64,000 nucleotides of DNA, taken from contig NZ_JAQOMS010000002.1 of NCBI RefSeq assembly GCF_028401425.1, positions 1,302,001 through 1,366,000 on the forward strand, written 5' to 3'. A program made the translations under genes and the position numbers. Source of the stretch: Psychrosphaera algicola (GTDB lineage Bacteria; Pseudomonadota; Gammaproteobacteria; Enterobacterales; Alteromonadaceae). Below are positions 53,766 through 64,000 of this stretch, in pieces. The stretch's first letter is position 1; each line of letters begins with the position of its first letter. The notes under the pieces are model-generated. The model searched no databases, was not told the origin of the DNA, and saw only the letters and a program-made list of their open reading frames with translations.

Positions 53766-56700
53766 TTAGTTTGAACCCGTTGAGAAAGTATGTGTACCTA
53801 AATTCTTGGTATTGCCCGCCATATCCCTAACGCTTGATAAAATGCTAATTCGATACGTTGTTGATCCTAACAGTGCCGAATTTGGGGTAAATATTATTGT
53901 GTCACCTAGTACCTCATATTCACCTTCTATAACATCGGAACCTTGCTTGATTTCAGGTAGCGAGCGACCATCAATGACCTCGTCAAAAACGATGGTTATT
54001 GTTGTGTTAACATCAACATCTGTTGCATTACTTGCTGGGTCAAGACTGACCAGAGATGGACCCGTTGTATCGTTTGACTCAGAAAGCGATGTCGTAAATG
54101 TTAGTACATTGCTTGCTGCGTACTGGTTACCAGCATAGTCACAAAACGCATTAACCGAAACATAATAAGTTGTATCAGCAGATAAGTTTTCCTGACCTTC
54201 AATCGTCACGATTTTTCTGTCCGACGACAATGAGACATAGATATCGACTGAACTATCATCGGTACTTAAAGTCACACCTGTTTCAATAGGACAAGAATCG
54301 CTCAGGGCAACGTCAAATTCTAAAACGACCTTACCATTTAAGGGCATATCTGTATATCCATCAGGTAAATTTGTCGCCACTAAAATAGGAGCTGTCGCAT
54401 CTAAAGCATCAGCTGTAGTGAACACACGTCGTTGCGACTGAGCCAAAATATTCCCTGCGTTATCTAATAGATAGGAGAGTAACCAACATAAAAGTCATAG
54501 CGAGAATTTGCTACCAATACCGAATCAGGCAATAACGTTAATGTCTGCCCGTTATTGCTTAACTCCCACGTAGAAGCAACTTTTTCCTGTGCGCTAAAGT
54601 CTAATAGATAAAACGTATCCGTATCTATTGTTGTAACATCAACAGGTTCGTCAAACGTCACTTGCAACAATGGATTTAGTGGTATGTCAACACTGTAATT
54701 AATAGGAATACTCCATGCGCTAACTTCCGATTTGGCAGTATCGACTTTATTACCTGTTGTAAAGGTTACTGTCATTGACTCCTGCATAGCATTACGACTT
54801 AAATCATAGAGCCCAGAGATCGTAAATGTATATGTTTCGTCCGGATCTAAAAGCCGTTTTGGTGTGAAGGTTATCAGTGTTCGCTCACGAGTTAGGTTCA
54901 TAGCTAATGGAATATTCAGGCCCTCACTATCCATCAAATTTGCGATATTTGAGTCAAAACTTGAAATTGCTTCGTCGATTCGAACTCGCAGTTTAAGGTT
55001 CAATGGCAGACCTGTTTGCTCATTATCTACATTAATTGAGAGCAACGTTGGGGATGTCACATCGATATCGCTATTTGTCGTAAAGTATCGATATTCGTGC
55101 CCTGCTGGATTGCCACTCAAATCACGCAAGCCAGTTGCATAAGTATAATGCAACGTATCGGCGACTAACGCAGACGCAGGTGTAACTGTAAGTATGGTGC
55201 CATCTGACGACAACTCCCATGTAGAGGCAATCCTCAAGTCACTTGAATTCCAATAATAAATGCCTTCATTAGATAAACTTGTTGGATCAATCGGCTCAGA
55301 AAAATGCCATTGAGTTACCGCATTAATCGGTATATTAATTTGATTATTTGATATTGAGACATCTACAACCGTCGGTGCCGTAACATCTGCGCTATCGCCA
55401 GTATTAAATACTGTTTGGGCGGATACAGCCACATTACCTGCACCGTCAGTGACACCACTAACCACTTCCGTAATTTCGCTGCTTGTCGCAAGGCTTTGTT
55501 GGTGGCGATAAGTAATGACTTTGTCTTCTTCATCAAACATTACATTTGTTGCCGATGGGTTATTCGCAACAAATGATATTGGATTGATGCTTTCGTCATA
55601 TCTAACCGAAAATAGCGCGTTCACCCCTATATTCTCAGCGCCATTTGGCGGATTCATTGCAACTACGGCAGGGCCAACATCATCCACAATCGACAAATCA
55701 TCCGTTGTAAATGAAATGTAATGATTACCATATTTTATGTCTCCGTCGGTATCAATAATGTCCGATGTAAACTGCACATAGTAACTATTATTGACCTCGA
55801 GAGGCTCATCAGGATTGACAGAAATAATTGTGCCAGTAGGATCAAGTTGCACTGTCGCGGGATGAAGTACTGCTTCAAGGTTGTTTGTATACAATTTGAC
55901 GTTTTCAGATGTCACTGTAGATTCATCCAATGGCTCTGAAAATTGCGCCATAATGGTCAAATTCAAAGGCAAATGAGTGCCACCCTGTGGATAAGTCGAT
56001 GTAAATGCAGGAGCGATACCTATTTGCTCAGAAATTTCAGCCATTTCAAAATTACTGTCGTAGGAATAAATCCGATTACCAACTAGATCGGTTAGGCCAT
56101 CCACATAGACCTCAATACGTGCACTAGGAGTAAGTCCACCAGCTTTCGTCAATGTCAGTGTAGAGCCAGATGAAGATAAACTGACGTCAACTTCCACTAA
56201 CTCACCATCTTCCAATACAGTTACGCCATCCGCTAAATTTGCCGCAGATATTGGTTTCGACAAATAAAGAGTTATCGTGTCAATATCATACGAAGTATCA
56301 TCGTTATAACTCGGTACTTGTTGCAAAACTCTGGGACGAACATTACCTGTTGGATCAAGTCCTGTTGTAAAAGAACTCACAAACGGCACTAATGCGTTAC
56401 CTGATAAATCCACGATCTTGTCATTAGCGACAACAGAAATTAGGCTGTTTTCAGGTAGATTTGCACTAATCGTGACAAACTGCCCGTCCACTGAGCGACT
56501 TATTGACGTCGTGAGCGTTTCTGAACCACTAAATACCGCGATATTAGATGAAGTTAATTGCGAGGCATCCATAGGTTCGCTAAATGTTAGAACAATGTCT
56601 GTATCTGAATTTGTATCAATACTGAGATCCGCTGGCGAAATTGCCACTATGGTCGGTGACGTATTTTCAACCGATTCCGCAGTGACAAATTGTCGAGTAC

Positions 56701-59700
56701 CAAGGCTCCGTGTATTCCCGGCTAAATCAGCAACCGTACTATACAAATAAATGGTATACGTTGTATTTCCGACTAAATTAACCGAAGGCGTAAAGACGAC
56801 TGTATTACCAGTTACCTGATACGATCCTGGGACGGTAATTCCGGCACCACGCACTTCGGGTGCGGTGCGTTGGTCAATATCCTCATCAAATTCCATTGTT
56901 ATAGTAGAGAGCGACGTTGTGATTTCCGTGGCCTGATGGTCAGGTGAAATTGATACTAGCCCCGGTGCGTCATTGTCTACTTCCGTGTTACTAAGCGTTG
57001 AAAATTCAAGTTGATAAGAGTCATTTGTATTACCTGCGTAGTCACAAATATCTGACATTGTCAGGACATAACTTGTCGCTGTAGAAAAGTTTTCGACAGG
57101 TGTGATACTAAGTGTTTTATCATCTGAACTTAACGCCAAATCGATATCAATCGCAATACCATTTGCTTCAACTTTAATGCCTTCGTCGAGTAGACAACCA
57201 CGGTTTAGTCTTTCGTCAAACGTAAGCTCTACGGCACCGTTAATAGGCATATTTGTTGCGTTTGTGGTGATATTTGTCGATAACACATTTGGCGCAACAT
57301 CATCCGTTTCATAGGCGGTAGTAAAGTAGCGATAATTGCTATTGCTTACCCTATTTCCGGCTAAATCTTTTATATAAGGCGAATACCCAAGGTAGAAGTA
57401 ATGACGAACACCAGCCCTTAATGCCTCACTAGGAATAAAAGTAATGGTTTTTTTATCATTAGATATTTGCCAATCACCCTCGACATCAATACCCGTGGTA
57501 TTGTCGTACAAATAGAAAGTTTCTTCATCGACAGTTGCAGGGTCGATAGGTTCATCAAACGTCACAGATAGTTTGGGATTTCTAGGTGCGTTTTCTGCTC
57601 CATGGGTCGGTGCACCCCATATTGCAATACTGCCGCCTTCGATGTCCGTTAACGCACTTGTAGTAAAATGTGTCGTCATCGGTGTGCTTAAAGTACCGCC
57701 ACTGCTATTTTCAACCAAACCTATTGACCATAGGTGTACTGGCTATTCGATTTGAGTAACATTTTTGGGGTCAACGTAAGTAATCTACGTTCTCTGCTCA
57801 GTTCAAGTTCAAAATCGACAGGGTTACCTTGATCATCTTGCAAGCTAATATGCTGTTCATAATCTGTTGTGATTGATTGATTAAAACGAGCATTTAATTT
57901 TACATTTCTCGGTACCGAAGTCGCGTTATCTTCTACTGTCGTTGCGGTAATCGCCAGCGGTTGTTCTGTGACATTCCGGTCGGTATCGACTCGATAGTAA
58001 GTATAACTAAACACGTTATGACTTAGGTCGCGCACGCCATAAATATAGAAATATAATCGACGATAAACGGGCAATAAGGCCGTTGGAATTAATGTAATTT
58101 TTCGGCCATCAGCGGAGAGTTCAACGCTCGCTGCAATATTTTTGCCTGTGGAGCCATCATACAAATAGACCGAACCTGAATGCACACTTAACGGATCGAT
58201 TGGTTCATTAAATGTAACCGACAATATTGCATCGCGTTGGACGACGTCATAATCAAAAAACGTAGAATCCACTATTGTTGGTGCCGCAATGTCAGGTCCA
58301 CCGGCTGTGGTAAACGTCGTCGACGCACTAACGACTTTGTTACCGACTAGATCGTAAACTTCCGATATTGTCTCTGTATGTTCTGTCAAAGCAGGTAATG
58401 GCTGGTAGTAACTATATCGTAATTGCTTATTGTCTGCATCAAACTGAATATTCGCCTGACCCAAGCGATTAAACCTCAAACTATTAATGTATTCGTCAAA
58501 TTCAACAGTAAACGTTGCATTTGTACCTATGCCAACCGTGCCTTCTGCTGGGCTAAATGCCGTAATCATTGGTTGTCTATCATCAACTATAGAGTCACTG
58601 TCGGTATAGATGTAATTAGAAAAACTGAAATTTAATGAGTCGCCATCCGTGTCTAAAACACTAGATTCGATAGATAAATAATATGATCTACCGACCTCAA
58701 GTAACGCTGACGGAATAATGGTTAAGAGCTTGCCTGTTTCGTCCCAATCAAGATGATAGCTTATTGATTCCCAATCTGAGCTAAATTCACCACCAACGGC
58801 TTGCAAGTTAACGGTTTGCTCATTAAAGGTGGATTGATCCATTGGCTCATTAAACTTGACCATAAAGGAGCTATTCAATGGCACGCCTTCGTAACTGCTC
58901 TGCGGTGTATAACCTATTACATAAGGGCTATAACCAACTCGACCGTCTAAATACGCTAACGTAAAATAAGCACTGGCTGAGTAAATTCGATTACCAGAAA
59001 GATCTCTTATCGAATCATCTAAGAAGCTGGTTATTTCAGCGCCATAGGCAAACCCGTCTGCATAATAAACATGAATTGTTTTACCATCATTTAAAAGAGA
59101 CACCTCAACATCAATTGGTTGGCCATTCTCAACAACTTTAACACCTTCAGCTAGGGTACTAGGGTCAAGCGGCTGATTAAAATGGAAATAAATGTTATTT
59201 CGTTCCGTCACTTCAGAAACACCATTTTCTGGACTCTCTTGAATTAGTGAAGGTCGAGAGTAATTATTGCTTTCGGCACCTGTCGTGAACGAACTGACGA
59301 AGTGATTTAATGGATTGCCACTGAGATCAACCACGTTACTAGATACAATTATGCTGACAATGGAATCGGCTGGTAAGCTTGCTATTAATGTAACTTCTTT
59401 ACCATTTACGCCACGATATACGCTTGGTGATACAATTTCGCCTGCTGCATACAAGACAATGTTGCTGCTATTTAAGGTATTTTGAGTGATCGGCTCGCTG
59501 AACGATAAAACAATCTCTGTACTATCTGGTGAGACCCCTATTGCACCATTTTCAGGAGAAACTAATGTCACCTCCGGAGGGGTCGTATCTATTTCAGACA
59601 CTGTATTGAAATATTGCGTTCCACCATACGTTGTATTGCCAGCAAGGTCTGGAACATTATTATAGATTTCTATTCGGTATCTATTTGACCCCAACAGTGG

Positions 59701-62700
59701 CTCACTAGGTGTAAAAGTAATTACATTACCAACAATTTCATAGCTCCCCGCCACTTCTAGATCAGTTCCTGATATTTCGAGCTCTATTTTAGGCCTTGCC
59801 ATCAAAGAAACGTCTTCATCAAACTCTAAAACAATTGAAGTATCTTTTGGAACATCTACCGCTTGATGTAAAGGTGAGATGCTAACCAAACTAGGACCCG
59901 TTGTATCCGGACTTGAGTTACTCGACGTGGTAAAGCTAATTGTTTGTTTCTCTAATACGTTACCGGCGTAGTCGCATATTTGGTTTAGTTCCAACTGGTA
60001 ACTTGTACTTGGTAAGAGCTGTTCATCACTTTCTATGGTGATCTGGTCCCCATTACCGCCTAAAGTAACTGAAATCGCTACCGTTTCTTGCCCAGTTGTT
60101 AACGTCGCAGCTTGATCTAACGCACACGTTTCAGAGATTTTTCGGTCAAATTCAAATATAAATTGTGGATTGATTGGCATCGTTAAAGAGCCATTAACAA
60201 CATTTGTTGTCATTAATTGAGGGGTTGTCGCAAGTTCATCTAAGCCTGTTGAAAAGTTCCGCGTTGCACTATTTACAACTGTATTTCCTGCAATATCAGT
60301 AATAGGAGTGACCCGGCCGACATTGATTGTATAAGAGTGTTCTGGCGTCAATAAACTGCTTGGCTCGAGACGAATTGTTGTTAAGTCATCGCTAATAGAT
60401 TGGCTGGTACCAACAAGTTCACTTACATTGTTGTCATACAAATAAAATCCTGCAGAAACCACAGTTGTTGGGTCAACAGGCTTTGATAGTGTCACTTCAA
60501 TGACAGGATTAAGTGGCAAATCCGTAGCATAGTTATTCGGGATACTCCAATTAACGATGCTACCAAATTCCGTATCGAGTAATTGCCCAGTTGTGAAATT
60601 TAACGAAAGTGCTTCGGTTAACGTATTTCCAGCTAAATCACTCACGCCAGCGATCATAAATTGATAATCTGAACCCGGGTCTAATTCGGCAGTTGGTTGC
60701 AAAATTATTCGAGAACGGTCCGCCTCAACACTAACTGTTGCATCTACTTTTTGACCGTCGACATCAAATAACTCTAAACCACTGAGCTGCAAGGCGTCGA
60801 TAGGCGAATCAAACAATACGGCAAAATGGCTATTGATTGGTAAGTCTACATCCCCTCTGCTGAGCTTGTTCTTTGAACCACTGGCGGCACTAAGTCCTCT
60901 GAAAAGTTCGTTTTAAAATCAAATTGATAGCCATACAACTGATTGCCGTATATATCGGTAATTCCAGCAGATATATAAACGTTATACTCGCGGCTAGCTT
61001 TAAACAGCTGGTCCGCGACAAAACGGATAATCGTATTATCATCAGATAAACTTAATTGACCGGATATGTCTTCCCCAGTTAGCCGGTCTTGTACCACAAA
61101 GTTGTTAGAGGTCAGTGTTGTTGGGTCTATAGTTTCATTTATAGCGACAGCGATTTGGGTATTTCGAGGAATATTCACCGAGTTGTCCCATGGACTTACT
61201 TTTAAGACTTCCGGTTTGTCAGATTCAACACATGTCCCTGTTGAAAATGTCGAACTAAACGAACCTGACATTGTGTTCCCAGCGCTGTCTTTTACACCCG
61301 AAATCGTAATTGTAAAATTGCTGTCTGTTGCTAACGAATCGGTTGCTCGGAAAAATACCTCGGCGCTATTTAGCACGGCGGTTACCGTGCCGGTAATGGC
61401 TCCGACATTTTCCTGCAGTAGACTTAGACTCGAGTCATTTACACTTGATGCACGAATAGGCTCATTAAAACGAATCGTAATGCCCTGATTGGTACAAACA
61501 TTTGTCTGTAGATCGGTGGGGGTTACGTTGATAACAATTGGTCTTGTTGTGTCTGAGTTTAAAGGGTCTGTATCAGCTGCAACTTCGTCGCCATCTAGTA
61601 TTAAATCGTCGTCACTATCTTCATCTAATGGATCGGTCCCCATCTCAACTTCGAGTCCATCTATTAATCCATCATCGTCCGAATCTGGGTTATTTATATC
61701 TGTCCCCAATATCGCTTCCTGATCGTCTGTCAGGCCATCTTCGTCGGTATCAAGATCGTCAACAACATCCAATATATTTACCGTCACCGTTAGGTTTGTC
61801 GACAGATTCGTCGGCGAGCCATTGGTTTCTGTTGCCCGAATAACAATGTCGTACATTTCTGTCGTTTCAAAATCCAGTGCAGTATTATTCTCTACAAAAA
61901 GTACCCCTGTTGCATTGTCGATGGTAAATATTTGAAGTTCGTCTTCGCTAATTGTCCATTGGACTGCATTCCCTTCTGGGTCAGCTAAAATGGTTGCGGT
62001 GTAACCTGCCTCGCTTTGATTTGGGGTATTTTCGTTTAGACTAAATTGACTGGCGGAACTAAACACTGGCGGTTCATTTACGTTAAGAACCCGAACATCG
62101 ATAACATATGTTTGCGACAAATTCCCGTCTGATAAAACAAGTTCAAGCTCAATATTCGGTGTAGTCTCAAAATCAAGTACTGCGTCCGTACCCACACGGA
62201 CCTCACCATCGGCATTGATATACAATCCGTTGCTAGAACTATTTAACGAATACAAGACTGTTTGGGCTTCAGGGTCAATGCCTGTCGCTTGATAAACTAA
62301 TGTCCCCTCTGTGGTGTTTTCCAATAGCTCAAAATCAGTTGCAGAGGTCAGCATGGGGGCTTCATCAACATTTGATAAATTTATTGTAAATGGTAGCGTC
62401 GCAACCGCATCAAAAACATCAAATACCGAAATCGTAAATTCAAATTTATCAACCGTCTCAAAATCTATTAAAGCGTTGTTTTTAACGGAAATGACACCTG
62501 TAAGTTCGTCAATTTCAAACGAATTGGTGACATCATCTATAACGAACGTTAATGGATCTTGCTCAGAATCAGTTGCCGTGACCGTGAATATTTCTGAACC
62601 TTCGTCTAGATTTTCCGCAATGACTACCGACGCGGCCGATGTGATTATTGGACCTGTATTGTTCGTCGTTATCAATACCACTAGCTGATAGTTATTCACT

Positions 62701-64000
62701 TCCGAGTCGACCAATATTTCCAATGTGATAATTGAAATACCGCCTTGCCCTATCGCAGGTGTAAACGTGATTTCGCCATCGCTAAGTACGACATTACCGA
62801 CGGAAGCTGATGCAGATGATATTTCAACATTGGATGGTAAATCTCCGAGGATCTGCTCGAGATCAACTACAATTGGCGTTAAGTCGTCCGTTGTTGCGTG
62901 GGCCGCAACAACGTTTAACTGGACCGTTGCAATACTGCTAACCAAATTCCCATCTGTTACTCGGTAACTGAATGAATCAACACCAATAAATCCGGCCTGT
63001 GGTGTATAGACAAAACTACCGTTAGCATTGACTACCACCGTGCCCGAACCGGCCGTTGTCACGCTTGCAACATCGATAATAACTGTATCACCATCGATAT
63101 CAGTGTCATTAGTCAAAATCCCTAGAGCGCTTGGAATTGTTGCTACTGCCGCATTTGACACCACATAAACATCGTTATTCGCCACTGGAGGATCGTTTTT
63201 AGGTTGCACGTTTATTTGTGCGACCGCCACCGTTTGATTGCCTTCCGGGTCGGTTAATTGATAACTAAAACTGTCTAACCCAGTGAAATTATCGATTGGT
63301 TGATAAGAAAATGAACCATCTGTGGCCAATACTAATTCGCCGTGCATTGTCGTTGTTACTACCGATAAAATAAGTTCAGACAGGTCATTATCATTATCCG
63401 AATCATTCGCTAATACCCCGTTTGCAGTTGTTATCGTTAGTAGCGCGTCCTCATCGACTTGATAGGAATCTGCAATCGCAAATGGGGGATAACCATTAAA
63501 GTCTGGTGATTGAATAGTAACAAGTGTTTCAGCACTTAAGTCGTTGCCATCAGACGCTTGGTAAGAAAAATTGATCAAACGTCGTAAAGCTGCCATTGGG
63601 GGTATATAAAAACCACCATCTGTATTTACAGAAATTGTCCCAAACAAAGGTGCAGTAACAAGCGGTAAATTAACGGCTAGGTCGTCACTTTCTACATCAA
63701 AATCATTTTCGAGCAGTCCGGGACTGGCAACCGTTAAAGTGTCTCCAGTAATAACGAAACCGTCAACATTTGAAACAGGAAGGTCATTAATACCAGTCAC
63801 ATTAATCTGCACTAATCCGATTGCAGTTAGGCTATTAGAACTTGTAATTTGATAACTAAATTGGTCTGTACCAAAAAAGTCAACATTAGGAATATAATCA
63901 AACGTGCCGTTAGCATGTATGTCAAGTTGACCATTGGCGGCTTCTGATATTGGAGTCGTTACTATAGAAATGGTATTGGTGCCAGTGGCCGTGTCATTAG
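53766..64000 (-). CDS. Giant secreted Ig-like/cadherin repeat protein (C-terminal >3,400 residues, partial)
   Basis: Open to the window edge, so the N-terminus is missing. From N to C: at least four tandem Ig-like (Cadherin_5/VCBS-type) units (GTFDYIPNVDFFGTDQFSYQ), about 62650-64000; three cadherin-like domains with LDFET(T) motifs, 61760-62650; thrombospondin type-3 calcium repeats (DTDEDGLTDDQEAILGTD, DSDDDGLIDGLEVEMGTD), about 61560-61760; then about 24 SbsA-type Ig-like domains (NP...VTFDEPID ... D.AGN ... FTT), about 100 residues each, to the end STGSN. Some of these carry a Cys pair (ETCALD ... QICDYAGN). Frame breaks near 60850 (G4 to G5), 57720 and 54460. Likely a Ca-dependent surface adhesin or matrix protein. 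No RTX tail or anchor is seen at the end. Confidence 0.88.
54730..57640 (-). repeat. Super-repeat unit 2 of nine SbsA-type Ig-like domains
   Basis: The same nine domain types recur: SIAIWGAPTHG, Cys type (CLLDEG ... DICDYAGN), SISPDHQATE, ISPADLSIDT, QQVPSYND, TSTYPQGGTHLPL, MNPPNGAENIGVN, DVSISNNQINIP and NVDNEQTGLPLN. The key Trp codon recurs at 60549, 57619 and 54715, a period of 2,930 and 2,904 bases. A third, partial unit with the first three types (53766-54730) ends the protein. Confidence 0.75.
57640..60570 (-). repeat. Super-repeat unit 1 of nine SbsA-type Ig-like domains
   Basis: Nine domain types, each with its own key sequence, in fixed order: SIVNWSIPNNY, then the Cys type (ETCALD ... 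DYAGN), then SISPLHQAVDV, VSPENGAIGVS, QESPENGVSE, IGYTPQSSYEGVPL, FSPAEGTVGIGTN, DSTFFDYDVVQRD and TVEDNATSVPRN. The same order recurs in unit 2. Confidence 0.75.

Noticed and set aside
61066..61488. 140-residue plus-strand open frame within the giant gene
   Set aside because: Antisense frame over Ser/Thr-rich repeat coding; many such long shadows occur across 54-63 kb.

Overview
The window is from a marine gammaproteobacterium, most likely of the order Alteromonadales (Colwelliaceae or Alteromonadaceae-like). The support is the isc order trmJ / cysE / iscR-iscS-iscU-iscA-hscB-hscA-fdx, an E. coli-type dGTPase, a DUF3718 protein, a PL7 alginate lyase, rich two-component and c-di-GMP signalling, and very large secreted Ig-like/cadherin proteins in moderately AT-rich DNA. 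The assignment is by gene content only. No rRNA, tRNA, CRISPR array, insertion sequence or prophage was recognised.

One property governs every reading: about thirty genes, including essential ones (tyrS, iscS, hscA, fdx), are split by single-base frame changes. Wherever I could reconstruct the break, the fix was usually one extra base in an A, T or G run. I treat these as consensus (homopolymer) errors and give each gene one entry over its reconstructed extent, with the breaks noted. Several termini hidden by such breaks were recovered.

Layout. 1-5.5 kb: 3' part of a GH116 glycosidase, a secreted subtilisin-like protease, an unknown membrane-anchored protein and a GGDEF cyclase. 5.6-10.5 kb: sbcD-sbcC. 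11.3-15.6 kb: a WYL regulator, DUF432 plus MscS-type channel, small membrane proteins and an XRE regulator. 15.8-19.6 kb: an operon of two Spondin_N-like exported proteins followed by a response regulator and its histidine kinase. 19.7-24 kb: a ModF-like ATPase, a DHH phosphoesterase and an alginate lyase lipoprotein.

24.2-33 kb: a signalling island. Hybrid kinase, HPt and a pseudo-receiver/receiver protein run leftward. REC-EAL, a second HPt and a paralogous pseudo-receiver/receiver protein run rightward from the same intergenic region. A REC-GGDEF protein with a degenerate GGDEF motif follows. This looks like a duplicated, diverged phosphorelay wired to c-di-GMP.

33-40 kb: ETF-ubiquinone oxidoreductase, a delta-60-type repeat exoprotein with a GlyGly-CTERM-like tail, a degenerate ~22-bp repeat array, a small lipoprotein and a DUF3718 protein. 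40.3-47.5 kb: the isc operon (iscR has an in-frame stop at codon 35 and a pair of inverted IscR-type boxes in front), cysE and trmJ. 47.7-48.35 kb: fifteen copies of a 44-bp tandem repeat that share an 11-bp core with the array at 38.3 kb. 48.4-53.2 kb: a FAH-family enzyme, tyrS, dgt, a DUF4124 protein and a YigZ-family protein. 53.3-64 kb: a small membrane-anchored protein and the last >3,400 residues of a giant exported protein whose SbsA-type Ig-like domains form a nine-domain super-repeat of about 2.9 kb.
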